Source: Rikenellaceae bacterium (GTDB taxonomy: Bacteria; Bacteroidota; Bacteroidia; Bacteroidales; Rikenellaceae). From it: 64,000 nt of DNA. Shown here piece by piece: positions 1 to 6,922 of the stretch (position 1 is its first letter; each line of letters opens with the position of its first letter). The notes beneath the pieces are model-generated. The model was given only the letters and a program-made list of their open reading frames with translations, searched no databases and was not told the origin of the DNA. The stretch spans positions 62,001-126,000 of the forward strand of contig SUZX01000001.1 in the NCBI GenBank assembly GCA_015059735.1, read 5' to 3'. The position numbers were made by a program, and so were the translations under genes.

Positions 1-543
1 TTGGAGATCGGAGCTGTTGAGGGCGAAGTCGGCTATACTACATTGGAGCGTACAGGAGTTCGTCCGTCACTCGATGTCAACGGTATTTGGGGTGGTTATA
101 CCGGTGAGGGTACCAAAACGGTTATTCCTTCGAAGGCTTCGGCCAAGATCTCGATGCGTTTGGTACCGAATCAAGACTACCGCAAGATTAGCAAATTGTT
201 TGAGAAATATTTCAAATCGATCGCTCCGAAGAGTGTAACCGTCAAGGTAAAAGCACTACACGGCGGTATGCCCTATGTTGCTCCGACCGATATGCCAGCC
301 TATCGTGCTGCTGAAAAGGCTGTTACGGAGACTTTCGGCAAGAAACCGTTGCCCTTCTATTCGGGCGGTTCGATTCCGATTATCAGCGGTTTTGAGGCGA
401 TTCTCGGAATCAAGTCGTTACTTATCGGATTCGGCTTGTCGGAAGATGCCATTCACTCCCCCAACGAAAGCTATGGCCTCGACCAATTCTATAAAGGAGT
501 CGAAACTATTCCGTTGTTCTATAAGTATTTTGCCGAGCAATAG
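1..543 (+). CDS. M20-family metallopeptidase, C-terminal part
   Basis: C-terminal 180 residues of a zinc-dependent M20 peptidase (dipeptidase/carboxypeptidase class). The frame is already open at base 1, so the N-terminal half with most metal ligands lies outside the window and the TTG at base 1 need not be the start. Seen here: the end of the lid domain (RLVPNQD, residues 53-59), a Gly/Ser-rich YSGGSIPI segment (120-127) and the late HSPNES motif (His152), which carries the last metal ligand in this family. The ending GLDQFYKGVETI is typical of the group. No exact substrate can be assigned. A strong terminator follows 17 bases after the stop. Confidence 0.85.
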   Translation: MEIGAVEGEVGYTTLERTGVRPSLDVNGIWGGYTGEGTKTVIPSKASAKISMRLVPNQDYRKISKLFEKYFKSIAPKSVTVKVKALHGGMPYVAPTDMPAYRAAEKAVTETFGKKPLPFYSGGSIPIISGFEAILGIKSLLIGFGLSEDAIHSPNESYGLDQFYKGVETIPLFYKYFAEQ

Positions 544-560
544 ATCTTTGGTATAAAAGA

Positions 561-592
561 GCCGGCGACCCTGAAAGGTCGCCGGCTTTCTT
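561..592 (+). terminator. Intrinsic terminator between convergent genes
   Basis: A perfect 10-bp G+C-rich stem (561-570 with 577-586) around a 6-nt loop, followed by TTTCTTGTGTTT on the plus strand. It ends the M20 gene. The gene converging from the right stops at 600, so the stem may also help end that transcript. Confidence 0.85.
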
Positions 593-599
593 GTGTTTA

Positions 600-1280
600 T
601 TACATCATCTCTTCGTAAGCATATTGAACGGCTCGATTCAATATCTCGACAAACGCATGTGTCTTCCGAAACTCTTCGACACTTCGTTCCACAAGATTAT
701 CGGCGAACAAAAATGCTTCGTCAATCGGTTTCGATACGTCGAACTCTTTGAGCCTCAGCAGATCGTCGTACTCCGTACCCGTAGGAAATCCCTGCGGGGT
801 GCGTTTGAGCATCGATGTACGCATCAACTCAAATCCTTGCGCCTTTTCGATCGCTTGGGTGAACGCGGCTCCGTTGTCGAGGATCTCGTCGCGCACCGAC
901 CGCAGAATTGCTCCCTCGGGACAATAAAGTCCCGATGCCAATAGGTGGCCATTGAGCAACGTGTCGTGAGGTGAAGCGATGTGGAAATAATATCCCGCAT
1001 ACCCCGACTTTTTGCCGTGTGGTACGATGTAAATCCCCAACCAACTTTTATAGGGAGTCTTGTCGGTCGAGAAACGTGTGTCGCGTGCAATCCGATAGGT
1101 GCAATCCGCTGCCCGTAGGCCATGTACCGAGGGGTCGAACGAGGCGATGCCTGCGATCAACTCCTCAGCAAACTCGCTGTAAATTCTCCGCACCTGTTGC
1201 CACTCGACCCGATGCTCTTCGAACCATTCGCGGCAGTTGTTTTCGGAGAGTCGGCGTATGAAATCGACGACCTCACGCAT
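600..1280 (-). CDS. DUF2461 (TIGR02453) family protein
   Basis: A 226-residue cytosolic protein of the DUF2461 family, whose biochemical role is unknown. The family pattern is visible: an N-terminal helical FIRRLSENNCREWFEEHR stretch, then YRIARDTRFSTDKTPYKSW (about residues 62-80) and a GYYFHI strand further on. The length is typical. The start ATG lies one base after the glyA stop, so the gene is almost certainly translated from the same mRNA as glyA. The pairing with serine hydroxymethyltransferase does not itself suggest a function. Confidence 0.88.
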   Translation of the reverse strand: MREVVDFIRRLSENNCREWFEEHRVEWQQVRRIYSEFAEELIAGIASFDPSVHGLRAADCTYRIARDTRFSTDKTPYKSWLGIYIVPHGKKSGYAGYYFHIASPHDTLLNGHLLASGLYCPEGAILRSVRDEILDNGAAFTQAIEKAQGFELMRTSMLKRTPQGFPTGTEYDDLLRLKEFDVSKPIDEAFLFADNLVERSVEEFRKTHAFVEILNRAVQYAYEEMM

Positions 1281-1281
1281 C

Positions 1282-2562
1282 TTACCAAGCGAAGAGCGGA
1301 TAGTTGGCCATCAAGGCGTTGACATCCTTGCGTACGGCGGCGATATTCTCTTCGTTTTCGGGATCTTGCAGCACGCGGTCAACCAACTCTACGATGTACT
1401 CCATCTTGTCCTCTTTCAGACCACGCGTTGTGATGGCGGGGGTTCCGAAACGCAGACCCGAAGTCTGGAACGGAGAGCGGCTATCGAACGGCACCATGTT
1501 CTTGTTGGTAGTGATGTCGGCAGCTACAAGACATTTCTCGGCCAATTTGCCGGTCAACTCGGGGAACTTCGTACGCAGGTCAACCAAAATCAAGTGGTTG
1601 TCTGTGCCACCCGAAACGATCTTATAACCGCGGTTTACAAAAGCAGCAGCCATAGCCTGAGCATTTTTCTGTACTTGCTGCTGGTATTCTTTGTATGCCG
1701 GCTCCAAAGCTTCACCGAATGCTACGGCTTTGGCAGCGATTACGTGCTCCAACGGACCGCCCTGAATACCCGGGAATACCGATGCATTGAGGATCTGAGA
1801 CATCATCTTCACAGCACCCTTCGGCGTCGTAAGACCCCAAGGATTCTCGAAGTCTTTGCCCATCAAGATAATACCGCCACGAGGACCGCGCAGAGTCTTG
1901 TGCGTCGTAGAGGTTACGATGTGGGCATATTTCACCGGATTGTCCAAAATACCGGCAGCGATCAAACCGGCAGTGTGAGCCATATCGACCATGAACAATG
2001 CGCCTACTTTGTCGGCGATTTCGCGCATGCGTTTGTAGTCCCATTCGCGCGAGTAAGCCGAAGCACCACCGACGATCAATTTCGGTTTGCACTCCAAAGC
2101 TTTCTGCTCCATAGCATCGTAGTCAACCGTTCCGGTTTCCTCGTTGAGTTGGTAACCTACGGCTTTGAAATATTTACCCGACATGTTCACCGGCGAACCG
2201 TGCGAGAGGTGACCTCCATGTGCCAAGTCGAGACCCATGAATGTGTCGCCCGGTTGCAGGCAAGCGAAAAATACTGCCATGTTGGCCTGTGCTCCCGAGT
2301 GGGGCTGCACATTGGCATACTCTGCGCCATAGATCTTGCAGATGCGCTCGATAGCCAAGTTCTCCACTTGGTCAACCACTTGGCAACCACCATAGTAGCG
2401 GGCTGCCGGATAACCTTCGGCGTATTTGTTGGTCAATACGGAGCCCATAGCCTCCATAACCTGATCGCTTACAAAGTTTTCCGAAGCGATCAACTCGATA
2501 CCGTGTGTCTGACGCTGGCGCTCGGCAGCGATCAGATCAAAAATCTGGGTGTCTTTTTTCAT
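1282..2562 (-). CDS. glyA: Serine hydroxymethyltransferase
   Basis: PLP enzyme that interconverts serine and glycine while charging tetrahydrofolate with a one-carbon unit; cytosolic. The 426-residue length is normal for bacteria. Visible hallmarks are the substrate loop ELIASENF (23-30), the YPAARYYGG loop (51-59), HGGHLSHG (115-122), the PLP-site aspartate in VDMAHTAGL (192-200) and the Schiff-base lysine in [12 protein letters not shown] (Lys222). It is the first gene of a two-gene unit with the DUF2461 gene. A promoter-like -7 box lies about 40 bases upstream. Confidence 0.98.
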   Translation of the reverse strand: MKKDTQIFDLIAAERQRQTHGIELIASENFVSDQVMEAMGSVLTNKYAEGYPAARYYGGCQVVDQVENLAIERICKIYGAEYANVQPHSGAQANMAVFFACLQPGDTFMGLDLAHGGHLSHGSPVNMSGKYFKAVGYQLNEETGTVDYDAMEQKALECKPKLIVGGASAYSREWDYKRMREIADKVGALFMVDMAHTAGLIAAGILDNPVKYAHIVTSTTHKTLRGPRGGIILMGKDFENPWGLTTPKGAVKMMSQILNASVFPGIQGGPLEHVIAAKAVAFGEALEPAYKEYQQQVQKNAQAMAAAFVNRGYKIVSGGTDNHLILVDLRTKFPELTGKLAEKCLVAADITTNKNMVPFDSRSPFQTSGLRFGTPAITTRGLKEDKMEYIVELVDRVLQDPENEENIAAVRKDVNALMANYPLFAW

Positions 2563-2600
2563 ATTCGTGTTTTAAGGTGTTTTTGCTTTTTTTGCGTGCC

Positions 2601-2608
2601 CAAAGATA
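2601..2608 (-). promoter_or_regulatory. Promoter -7 element of glyA
   Basis: The minus strand reads TATCTTTG, an exact match to the Bacteroidota -7 consensus TANNTTTG, about 39 bases before the glyA start. The -33 region is only TTCG at the expected distance, so the match is partial. Confidence 0.6.
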
Positions 2609-2658
2609 ATGAAAATCGGCGAACTTCGAAATTTTAGGAGCAATTAAAATATTTTTTG

Positions 2659-2666
2659 TACTTTTG
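2659..2666 (+). promoter_or_regulatory. Promoter -7 element of the structured RNA
   Basis: TACTTTTG matches TANNTTTG exactly and sits just before the structured RNA, placing the transcription start near 2671-2674. No convincing -33 TTG is seen. Confidence 0.65.
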
Positions 2667-2671
2667 TCCTC

Positions 2672-2873
2672 GAATCGAAGAGTTGATTCAACATTCCAAC
2701 AAAGAGGCGTTATGCTTTTCTTGCTGTCGAAAACCTAGGAAATTTTCAAGCATATAGAGAAAGCGTAATGGTTTCCACGTATGGCGTGGACTGTTACATC
2801 CATATCTTTATATGCGGGTTTTCCTAGGACCTTCGACAGAAGTGTGGTATATCAGTTTCACGCTTCTTTTTTT
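2672..2873 (+). ncRNA. Free-standing structured RNA, Bacteroidales-1 / 6S-like
   Basis: A roughly 200-nt intergenic RNA with its own promoter and terminator and no ORF. The long closing stem pairs 2724-2742 with 2820-2839 (two blocks, CTGTCGAA/TTCGACAG and CCTAGGAAA/TTTCCTAGG, split by a small internal loop). Inside is an unpaired bubble, then an apical arm (GCATATA with TATATGC) ending in a CCACG/CGTGG hairpin. The 3' end is a terminator stem 2839-2846/2859-2866 followed by TTTTTTT. This closing stem-bubble-apical stem layout is that of 6S RNA, which mimics an open promoter and binds RNA polymerase. From memory it resembles the Rfam Bacteroidales-1 motif, later proposed to be the 6S RNA of this group. 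The family name is a recollection; the structure and boundaries are seen. Confidence 0.7.
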
Positions 2874-2921
2874 ATTTTAATCGTTCTTGGGAAACTGGGG
2901 AACAAAAATTAAAAAACTATC

Positions 2922-3590
2922 ATGAAAAAAATTGTTAGTCTTTTGACAATTGTGTTCGCGCTTTTTTGTGCGACCGAAACCGTGAGTGCGGCCAAACAGA
3001 AGAAGATTACGGTCTCTCCTGAAACCGCGAAAATCTATGTCGATGGCAACTATGTTGCAGATGGATCGTACATGTTGGCATTTAAGAGCAAAGATGATTT
3101 TTTCAGTATCAAAGTATCGGCGCCCGGCTATGTAGATAAACGTATCAAGATCTATAAAGACGATCCGCGTAAGTCGATTCCGGTAAGCCTTGTAGCGGAT
3201 GATTCTTTGGAAGGATCGGTAGCCTCGAATCTGGCCAATAAATATTTTACCATATCGGTACGTCAAGGTATCAATGGTGATCAGGCATGGAAACTCATCT
3301 CGCAAGTGTTGCTGAACTATTTCGATGAGTTCAAAACGGCGGATAAAGCTTCGGGCTACATGAATACGACATGGGTTACTGAAACGTTCCCCAAAGCCGA
3401 GGTAAAGGTGCGTACAATGGTACAGATCAAAGAGAATTCGTTCGATGGTTTGGCTTTTCAAATTCGAATCTCGTCGGAGATTGCCCCGATCAACAGCGGT
3501 TTGAACAGCTATCAGGCATGGCCTCGTGTGCTTAAAAAATACGAAACCCTCATCAACGAAATGCAACAGCGTATCGGCAGTAAAAATTAG
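2922..3590 (+). CDS. Secreted protein with PEGA-like N-terminal domain
   Basis: 222 residues with an N-terminal signal peptide (hydrophobic to about residue 23, VSAA cleavage region). Residues 28-82 look like a PEGA-type beta domain (ITVSPETAKIYVDGNYV, then an IKVSAPGYVDK strand), a small beta-sandwich common in envelope proteins. The rest (about 90-222) is not recognised; it is mixed alpha/beta and lacks catalytic motifs. It starts 49 bases after the structured RNA's terminator and is followed after 6 bases by another secreted protein, so the two probably form an operon. Function unknown. Confidence 0.75.
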   Translation: MKKIVSLLTIVFALFCATETVSAAKQKKITVSPETAKIYVDGNYVADGSYMLAFKSKDDFFSIKVSAPGYVDKRIKIYKDDPRKSIPVSLVADDSLEGSVASNLANKYFTISVRQGINGDQAWKLISQVLLNYFDEFKTADKASGYMNTTWVTETFPKAEVKVRTMVQIKENSFDGLAFQIRISSEIAPINSGLNSYQAWPRVLKKYETLINEMQQRIGSKN

Positions 3591-3596
3591 CAGATT

Positions 3597-4325
3597 ATGA
3601 AACGTTTGGTTTTATTGTTTGTCGCTCTGGCAATCACGATGACGACATCGGCACAAGATAATTTGATGCAGATTAATATCGAGGAGAAATTCGAAGATGG
3701 CACACAGCTGGATTGGTCGGAGGTGCATGTCAAAAATAAGAAAATGGCGGCTTATGCGCATAACGGCTATTTCCTGCTCCGTACTCCGAATGCCCTGCTC
3801 CCGATGTCCTCCCTTGCACATGTTAAAGCCGTAAATCCCATGTCGGACTTTCGGGTGAAAGCCACGCTTGTAGTCCCCAAGTTGGACAAAAAGAATTGGA
3901 TGGGTATCGTATATCATATAGGCAATGTCGAGAATAAATCTCCGGAACAGCTGAAAGGCTTCTTCTTTCAAGCCGAGAAAGGTATTGCTTGCCCGAAAGT
4001 GACTGCCTCTAAATTCTCGCCGGCAAAGCGTGACGAAGAGTCCGGAAAAATGTATGCAATGCCGAAAATAGATAAGCGCCGACTGGTTAATTTGAGATTA
4101 CCTGCCGGCTCGAAGGTAAAAGTGGAAGTCGAGATGGCGCGAAAAGGCAATGAGATATTTTTCTATGTAAACGGTACGGAGGCCGTTGTTGTCGATGCCG
4201 GAGATGTTCGGGGATATCAAAATTCACCGATGAATTTGATTGTGGGCTTTATGACCACCTCCGAATTGCATGTCGACGAAGTCTCCATCACACAAGTAGC
4301 CAACGAGAGCAATTCGGGCATGTAA
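3597..4325 (+). CDS. Secreted protein, lectin-like beta-sandwich candidate
   Basis: 242 residues with a signal peptide ending near SAQ (residue 19). The body has the alternating strands of a concanavalin/LamG-like jelly roll: DFRVKATLVVP, WMGIVYHIG, FFFQAEKGIA, KVKVEVEMARKGNEIFFYVNG and LIVGFMTTSELHVDEVSIT are successive predicted strands, and the 'GNEIFFYVNGTEA' step is typical of such folds. No enzyme motif is visible. Likely periplasmic or surface-exposed and co-transcribed with the preceding gene. The fold call is inference. Confidence 0.65.
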   Translation: MKRLVLLFVALAITMTTSAQDNLMQINIEEKFEDGTQLDWSEVHVKNKKMAAYAHNGYFLLRTPNALLPMSSLAHVKAVNPMSDFRVKATLVVPKLDKKNWMGIVYHIGNVENKSPEQLKGFFFQAEKGIACPKVTASKFSPAKRDEESGKMYAMPKIDKRRLVNLRLPAGSKVKVEVEMARKGNEIFFYVNGTEAVVVDAGDVRGYQNSPMNLIVGFMTTSELHVDEVSITQVANESNSGM

Positions 4326-4354
4326 ACAGGTTGTTCGTTATATATTTACATCGC

Positions 4355-4396
4355 AAAAAACACATTGCATTCCACATGGAATGCAATGTGTTTTTT
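4355..4396 (+). terminator. Intrinsic terminator
   Basis: A perfect 19-bp inverted repeat (4355-4373 with 4378-4396) around a 4-nt loop, with AAAAAA entering and TTTTTT leaving. It ends the 2922-4325 unit and isolates fabG. Confidence 0.9.
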
Positions 4397-4510
4397 GAGG
4401 GATAGATTTTAGTGCCGAAATTGCAAACTTTACTGAAATGTAAAAAATATTTAATGGCCGGTGGTTTTTATCGATATCTACGTTGATAGGAGTAAAGTTT
4501 TTGCAGTCTT

Positions 4511-4539
4511 TTTGAATTGGGAATTATTATGTATCTTTG
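4511..4539 (+). promoter_or_regulatory. fabG promoter
   Basis: A -33 TTTG (4511-4514) and an exact -7 TATCTTTG (4532-4539) are separated by 17 bases, giving a 5' leader of about 40 nt. Its position shows that the GTG at 4461 in the fabG frame lies upstream of the promoter, so it cannot be the start. Confidence 0.8.
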
Positions 4540-4583
4540 CAAACGAGAAATTTGGCATATTTTACTTTAACATTATAACGATT

Positions 4584-5330
4584 ATGAAATTACTCGAAGG
4601 AAAAGTGGCTGTCATAACGGGTGCAGCTCGTGGTATTGGCAAAGCCATTGCACTTTGTTTTGCAAAAGAGGGTGCCGATGTGGCATTCACCGATTTGGTT
4701 ATCGATGAGAACGGTAAGGCTACCGAGGCAGAGATTGCAGCTTTGGGAGTAAAAGCCAAAGGTTATGCTTCGAATGCGGCGAATTTTGAAGAGACGCATC
4801 AAGTTATTGATGAAATTGTGAAAGATTTCGGTCGTATCGATGTGTTGGTGAACAATGCGGGTATTACCAAAGACGGCCTGATGATGCGTATGTCGGAGGC
4901 TCAATGGGATGCTGTGTTGACCGTAAACCTCAAATCGGCATTCAACTTCATTCATGCCGTAACGCCGATCATGGCACGTCAAAAAGGCGGATCGATTATC
5001 AACATGTCGTCGGTGGTGGGTGTCAGCGGTAATGCCGGACAGTGCAACTACTCGGCTTCGAAGGCCGGTATGATCGGTTTGGCGAAGTCGATTGCCAAAG
5101 AAATGGGACCTCGCGGAATTCGTGCCAATGCCATTGCCCCGGGTTTCATCATGACTGAAATGACCGACAAATTGCCCGATGAGATCAAGGAGGGCTGGTA
5201 CAAGCAGATTCCGTTGCGTCGTGGCGGTACGCCCGAGGATGTGGCCAAAGTGGCTTTGTTCCTTGCATCGGATCTTTCGTCGTATGTCAGCGGTCAGGTA
5301 ATTCACTGTTGCGGTGCGATGAATTGTTAG
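4584..5330 (+). CDS. fabG: 3-oxoacyl-[ACP] reductase
   Basis: NADPH-dependent reductase of the fatty-acid elongation cycle (3-oxoacyl-ACP to 3-hydroxyacyl-ACP); a 248-residue classical SDR. Seen: cofactor motif TGAARGIG (12-19), NNAG (90-93), and a catalytic tetrad of Asn115, Ser143, Tyr156 and Lys160 (YSASK). The ATG at 4584 gives the normal N-terminus MKLLEGKVAVITG; the frame stays open to a GTG at 4461, but that lies before the promoter. It ends in SGQVIHCCGAMNC, close to the usual SGQVIHVCGGMN tail. Monocistronic, with a promoter upstream and a terminator downstream. Confidence 0.96.
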   Translation: MKLLEGKVAVITGAARGIGKAIALCFAKEGADVAFTDLVIDENGKATEAEIAALGVKAKGYASNAANFEETHQVIDEIVKDFGRIDVLVNNAGITKDGLMMRMSEAQWDAVLTVNLKSAFNFIHAVTPIMARQKGGSIINMSSVVGVSGNAGQCNYSASKAGMIGLAKSIAKEMGPRGIRANAIAPGFIMTEMTDKLPDEIKEGWYKQIPLRRGGTPEDVAKVALFLASDLSSYVSGQVIHCCGAMNC

Positions 5331-5353
5331 ATCGAACGTTGCGTCGGAATGAT

Positions 5354-5392
5354 AAAACCTCCTTTGCAGTTTCTATGCAAAGGAGGTTTTTG
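5354..5392 (+). terminator. Intrinsic terminator of fabG
   Basis: A perfect 15-bp stem (5354-5368 with 5376-5390) with a 7-nt loop, A-rich before and TTTTT after. It may work in both directions, because the next gene converges on it. Confidence 0.88.
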
Positions 5393-5432
5393 TAGATAGG
5401 TTGACGCAAAATAGTTCCGCTCCGAGATGCCA

Positions 5433-6122
5433 TTACATCGTGGGGTGGAACTTTTTATGACCATGCGGTTTGTGCATCAGAGTACCGACGTAGCGCATGG
5501 TCAATGAAGGGGTGATCAGCGTAAGAACGGCTTCGCCGGTGGCGGCACAGGTGGCCAAATTGACATGGTAGAGATCGTCTTGGTCGGTGATGTTGAACGA
5601 GACGGTCCAACCCCACTGGGTGCGGGAGGCGCGGTAATCACGAATAGTCATGGAGTCGAAATTGAGCATTTCGATATATTGCGAAACACCGCGTTCGGTG
5701 GGAAGATGCACCTCTACATGATCGACGAATAATCCGAAGAAGTAGTAATCGGCGTAGATCGTACGGATCGTGCCGTTGGGGATCTCCTGCATGGAGTTGG
5801 GGAAGAAAAGGTAGTTGCGTGATTGGATCAAAGAATCGATCTTGGCGGCAAAACATTTGGCACGGAAGGCTCGACGTTCGGGACGCGACATACCGTCGGT
5901 CGGCTTTTCGTAAACGGTGGTATGCTCGACAAGTTGTGTTGGCGGTTGTTGTACTGGAACAACGGTAATTTGCGGAATACTATCGACGGTAGATGTGCTA
6001 CCGGTATATTGGGGGACTTGCGCCATAGCCATACCGACGAACAACAAGGCAACGATCAATAGAGCCAAGCGGAGGATAAAATGCCCCGCCGAGGCGGGGA
6101 AAAAAGTATGACGAGGATACAT
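5433..6122 (-). CDS. DUF4251-like secreted protein
   Basis: 229 residues: a signal/anchor segment (hydrophobic about 15-33, ending AMAQ), a Pro/Thr/Val-rich linker (35-75), then a domain resembling DUF4251 (about 85-225). The domain opens with a basic helix (SRPERRAFRAKCFAAKIDSL) and 'ALxxxNYLF'-type strand, followed by a hydrophobic beta-rich part. The family occurs almost only in Bacteroidota and has no known function. A second gene with the same plan lies 82 bases upstream; both are probably products of a tandem duplication, though they have diverged strongly. Confidence 0.65.
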   Translation of the reverse strand: MYPRHTFFPASAGHFILRLALLIVALLFVGMAMAQVPQYTGSTSTVDSIPQITVVPVQQPPTQLVEHTTVYEKPTDGMSRPERRAFRAKCFAAKIDSLIQSRNYLFFPNSMQEIPNGTIRTIYADYYFFGLFVDHVEVHLPTERGVSQYIEMLNFDSMTIRDYRASRTQWGWTVSFNITDQDDLYHVNLATCAATGEAVLTLITPSLTMRYVGTLMHKPHGHKKFHPTM

Positions 6123-6204
6123 GGAATGATAATTTTGAGGTGGATGTTGTGTCGAGGACTACCCTACTGCGGACTATAACAGCCTGAAACAACGAATAAC
6201 CGGA

Positions 6205-6747
6205 TCAATAGATTTGGGAAATACTACCGGAATACTGCACCGGACTATACCAAGGATTGGTGATTGTGAGGTTGGCACCTCCCGTGCGGGAGAAGATCTC
6301 GAAGGTGAAAGTATAGGTCGAGGAAGAGAAGAGCGATGAGGAGAAAGTAACCATCCAGCCTTCGTGGGTCTGTTCGGTGGTATAGCCTTGCAAATCCCCT
6401 ATTGTATAGTTTATTACCGTGACATAGTATGGTGGAACATAGCCTTTGACATAGGGCAGACAGATGTCGGCTGAACCGTTCCAGATACTGACGCTAAATT
6501 CGGGGTTCATGATCGAACGCAGCGGACCGGCAGGTTGGCGTTGCATGGTTTGTGGATTGAATTGAAAACTGCGGGCAAGGACAATGGAGTCGATCGTGCG
6601 CTCGAAGTTGGCGATGCGTTCGGCACGTCGTTTCTCGCGGATTTCACGACGCTCCTCTTTGGGAGTCAAGACCTTTTTTTGTCCAATGACGGTAATGGCG
6701 ACGGCACATAATAATAGGCCGGCAAGGATTGGGAGAACTCGTTTCAT
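6205..6747 (-). CDS. DUF4251-like secreted protein, tandem paralogue
   Basis: 180 residues from the ATG that gives MKRVLPILAGLLLCAVAITVIG, a clean signal sequence; the in-frame ATG nine codons earlier would spoil it and was not chosen. After a highly basic helix (KEERREIREKRRAERIANFERTID in part) the DUF4251-like core follows: SFQFNPQTMQR, then beta strands ending YSPVQYSGSISQIY. Same domain order as the neighbour at 5433-6122. Periplasmic or outer-membrane location is inferred from the signal peptide. Confidence 0.65.
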   Translation of the reverse strand: MKRVLPILAGLLLCAVAITVIGQKKVLTPKEERREIREKRRAERIANFERTIDSIVLARSFQFNPQTMQRQPAGPLRSIMNPEFSVSIWNGSADICLPYVKGYVPPYYVTVINYTIGDLQGYTTEQTHEGWMVTFSSSLFSSSTYTFTFEIFSRTGGANLTITNPWYSPVQYSGSISQIY

Positions 6748-6823
6748 AACTCGGAAGTTTATTACACCCTCCACAACGCAAGAACGATACCAAAAATTAG
6801 AGAGACTGTCCCGTGGGGCCAGG

Positions 6824-6890
6824 TTTTACGATTTCACCCCCGTCAGAAGTGCTTCTGGCGGGGGTGATTTTCTCAGGACTTGTTAGACAG
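6824..6890. repeat. Dispersed palindromic intergenic repeat, copy 1
   Basis: A hairpin of 16 bp (6834-6849 with 6852-6867, one G-U) embedded in conserved flanks. The whole unit from TTTTAC to TTAGACAG matches the reverse complement of 36305-36376: shared flanks TTTTACNATTTCACCCCC, CTTCTGNCGGGGGTGATTTTC and AGGACTTNTNAGACA. The loop and stem tip differ. Both copies lie between genes. On the plus strand the stem is followed by TTTT, so it may also act as a weak terminator. Confidence 0.7.
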
Positions 6891-6922
6891 CCCTTCTAAT
6901 TTTGAGGTTTTAGGATGCGATC

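Noticed and set aside
1237..2637. Open 466-codon frame on the plus strand
   Set aside because: Antisense to glyA throughout; the product is rich in Cys, His and Arg with no family resemblance. A codon-bias shadow.
4461..4583. GTG start 41 codons earlier for fabG
   Set aside because: It lies upstream of a good promoter and adds a sequence unlike the SDR N-terminus.
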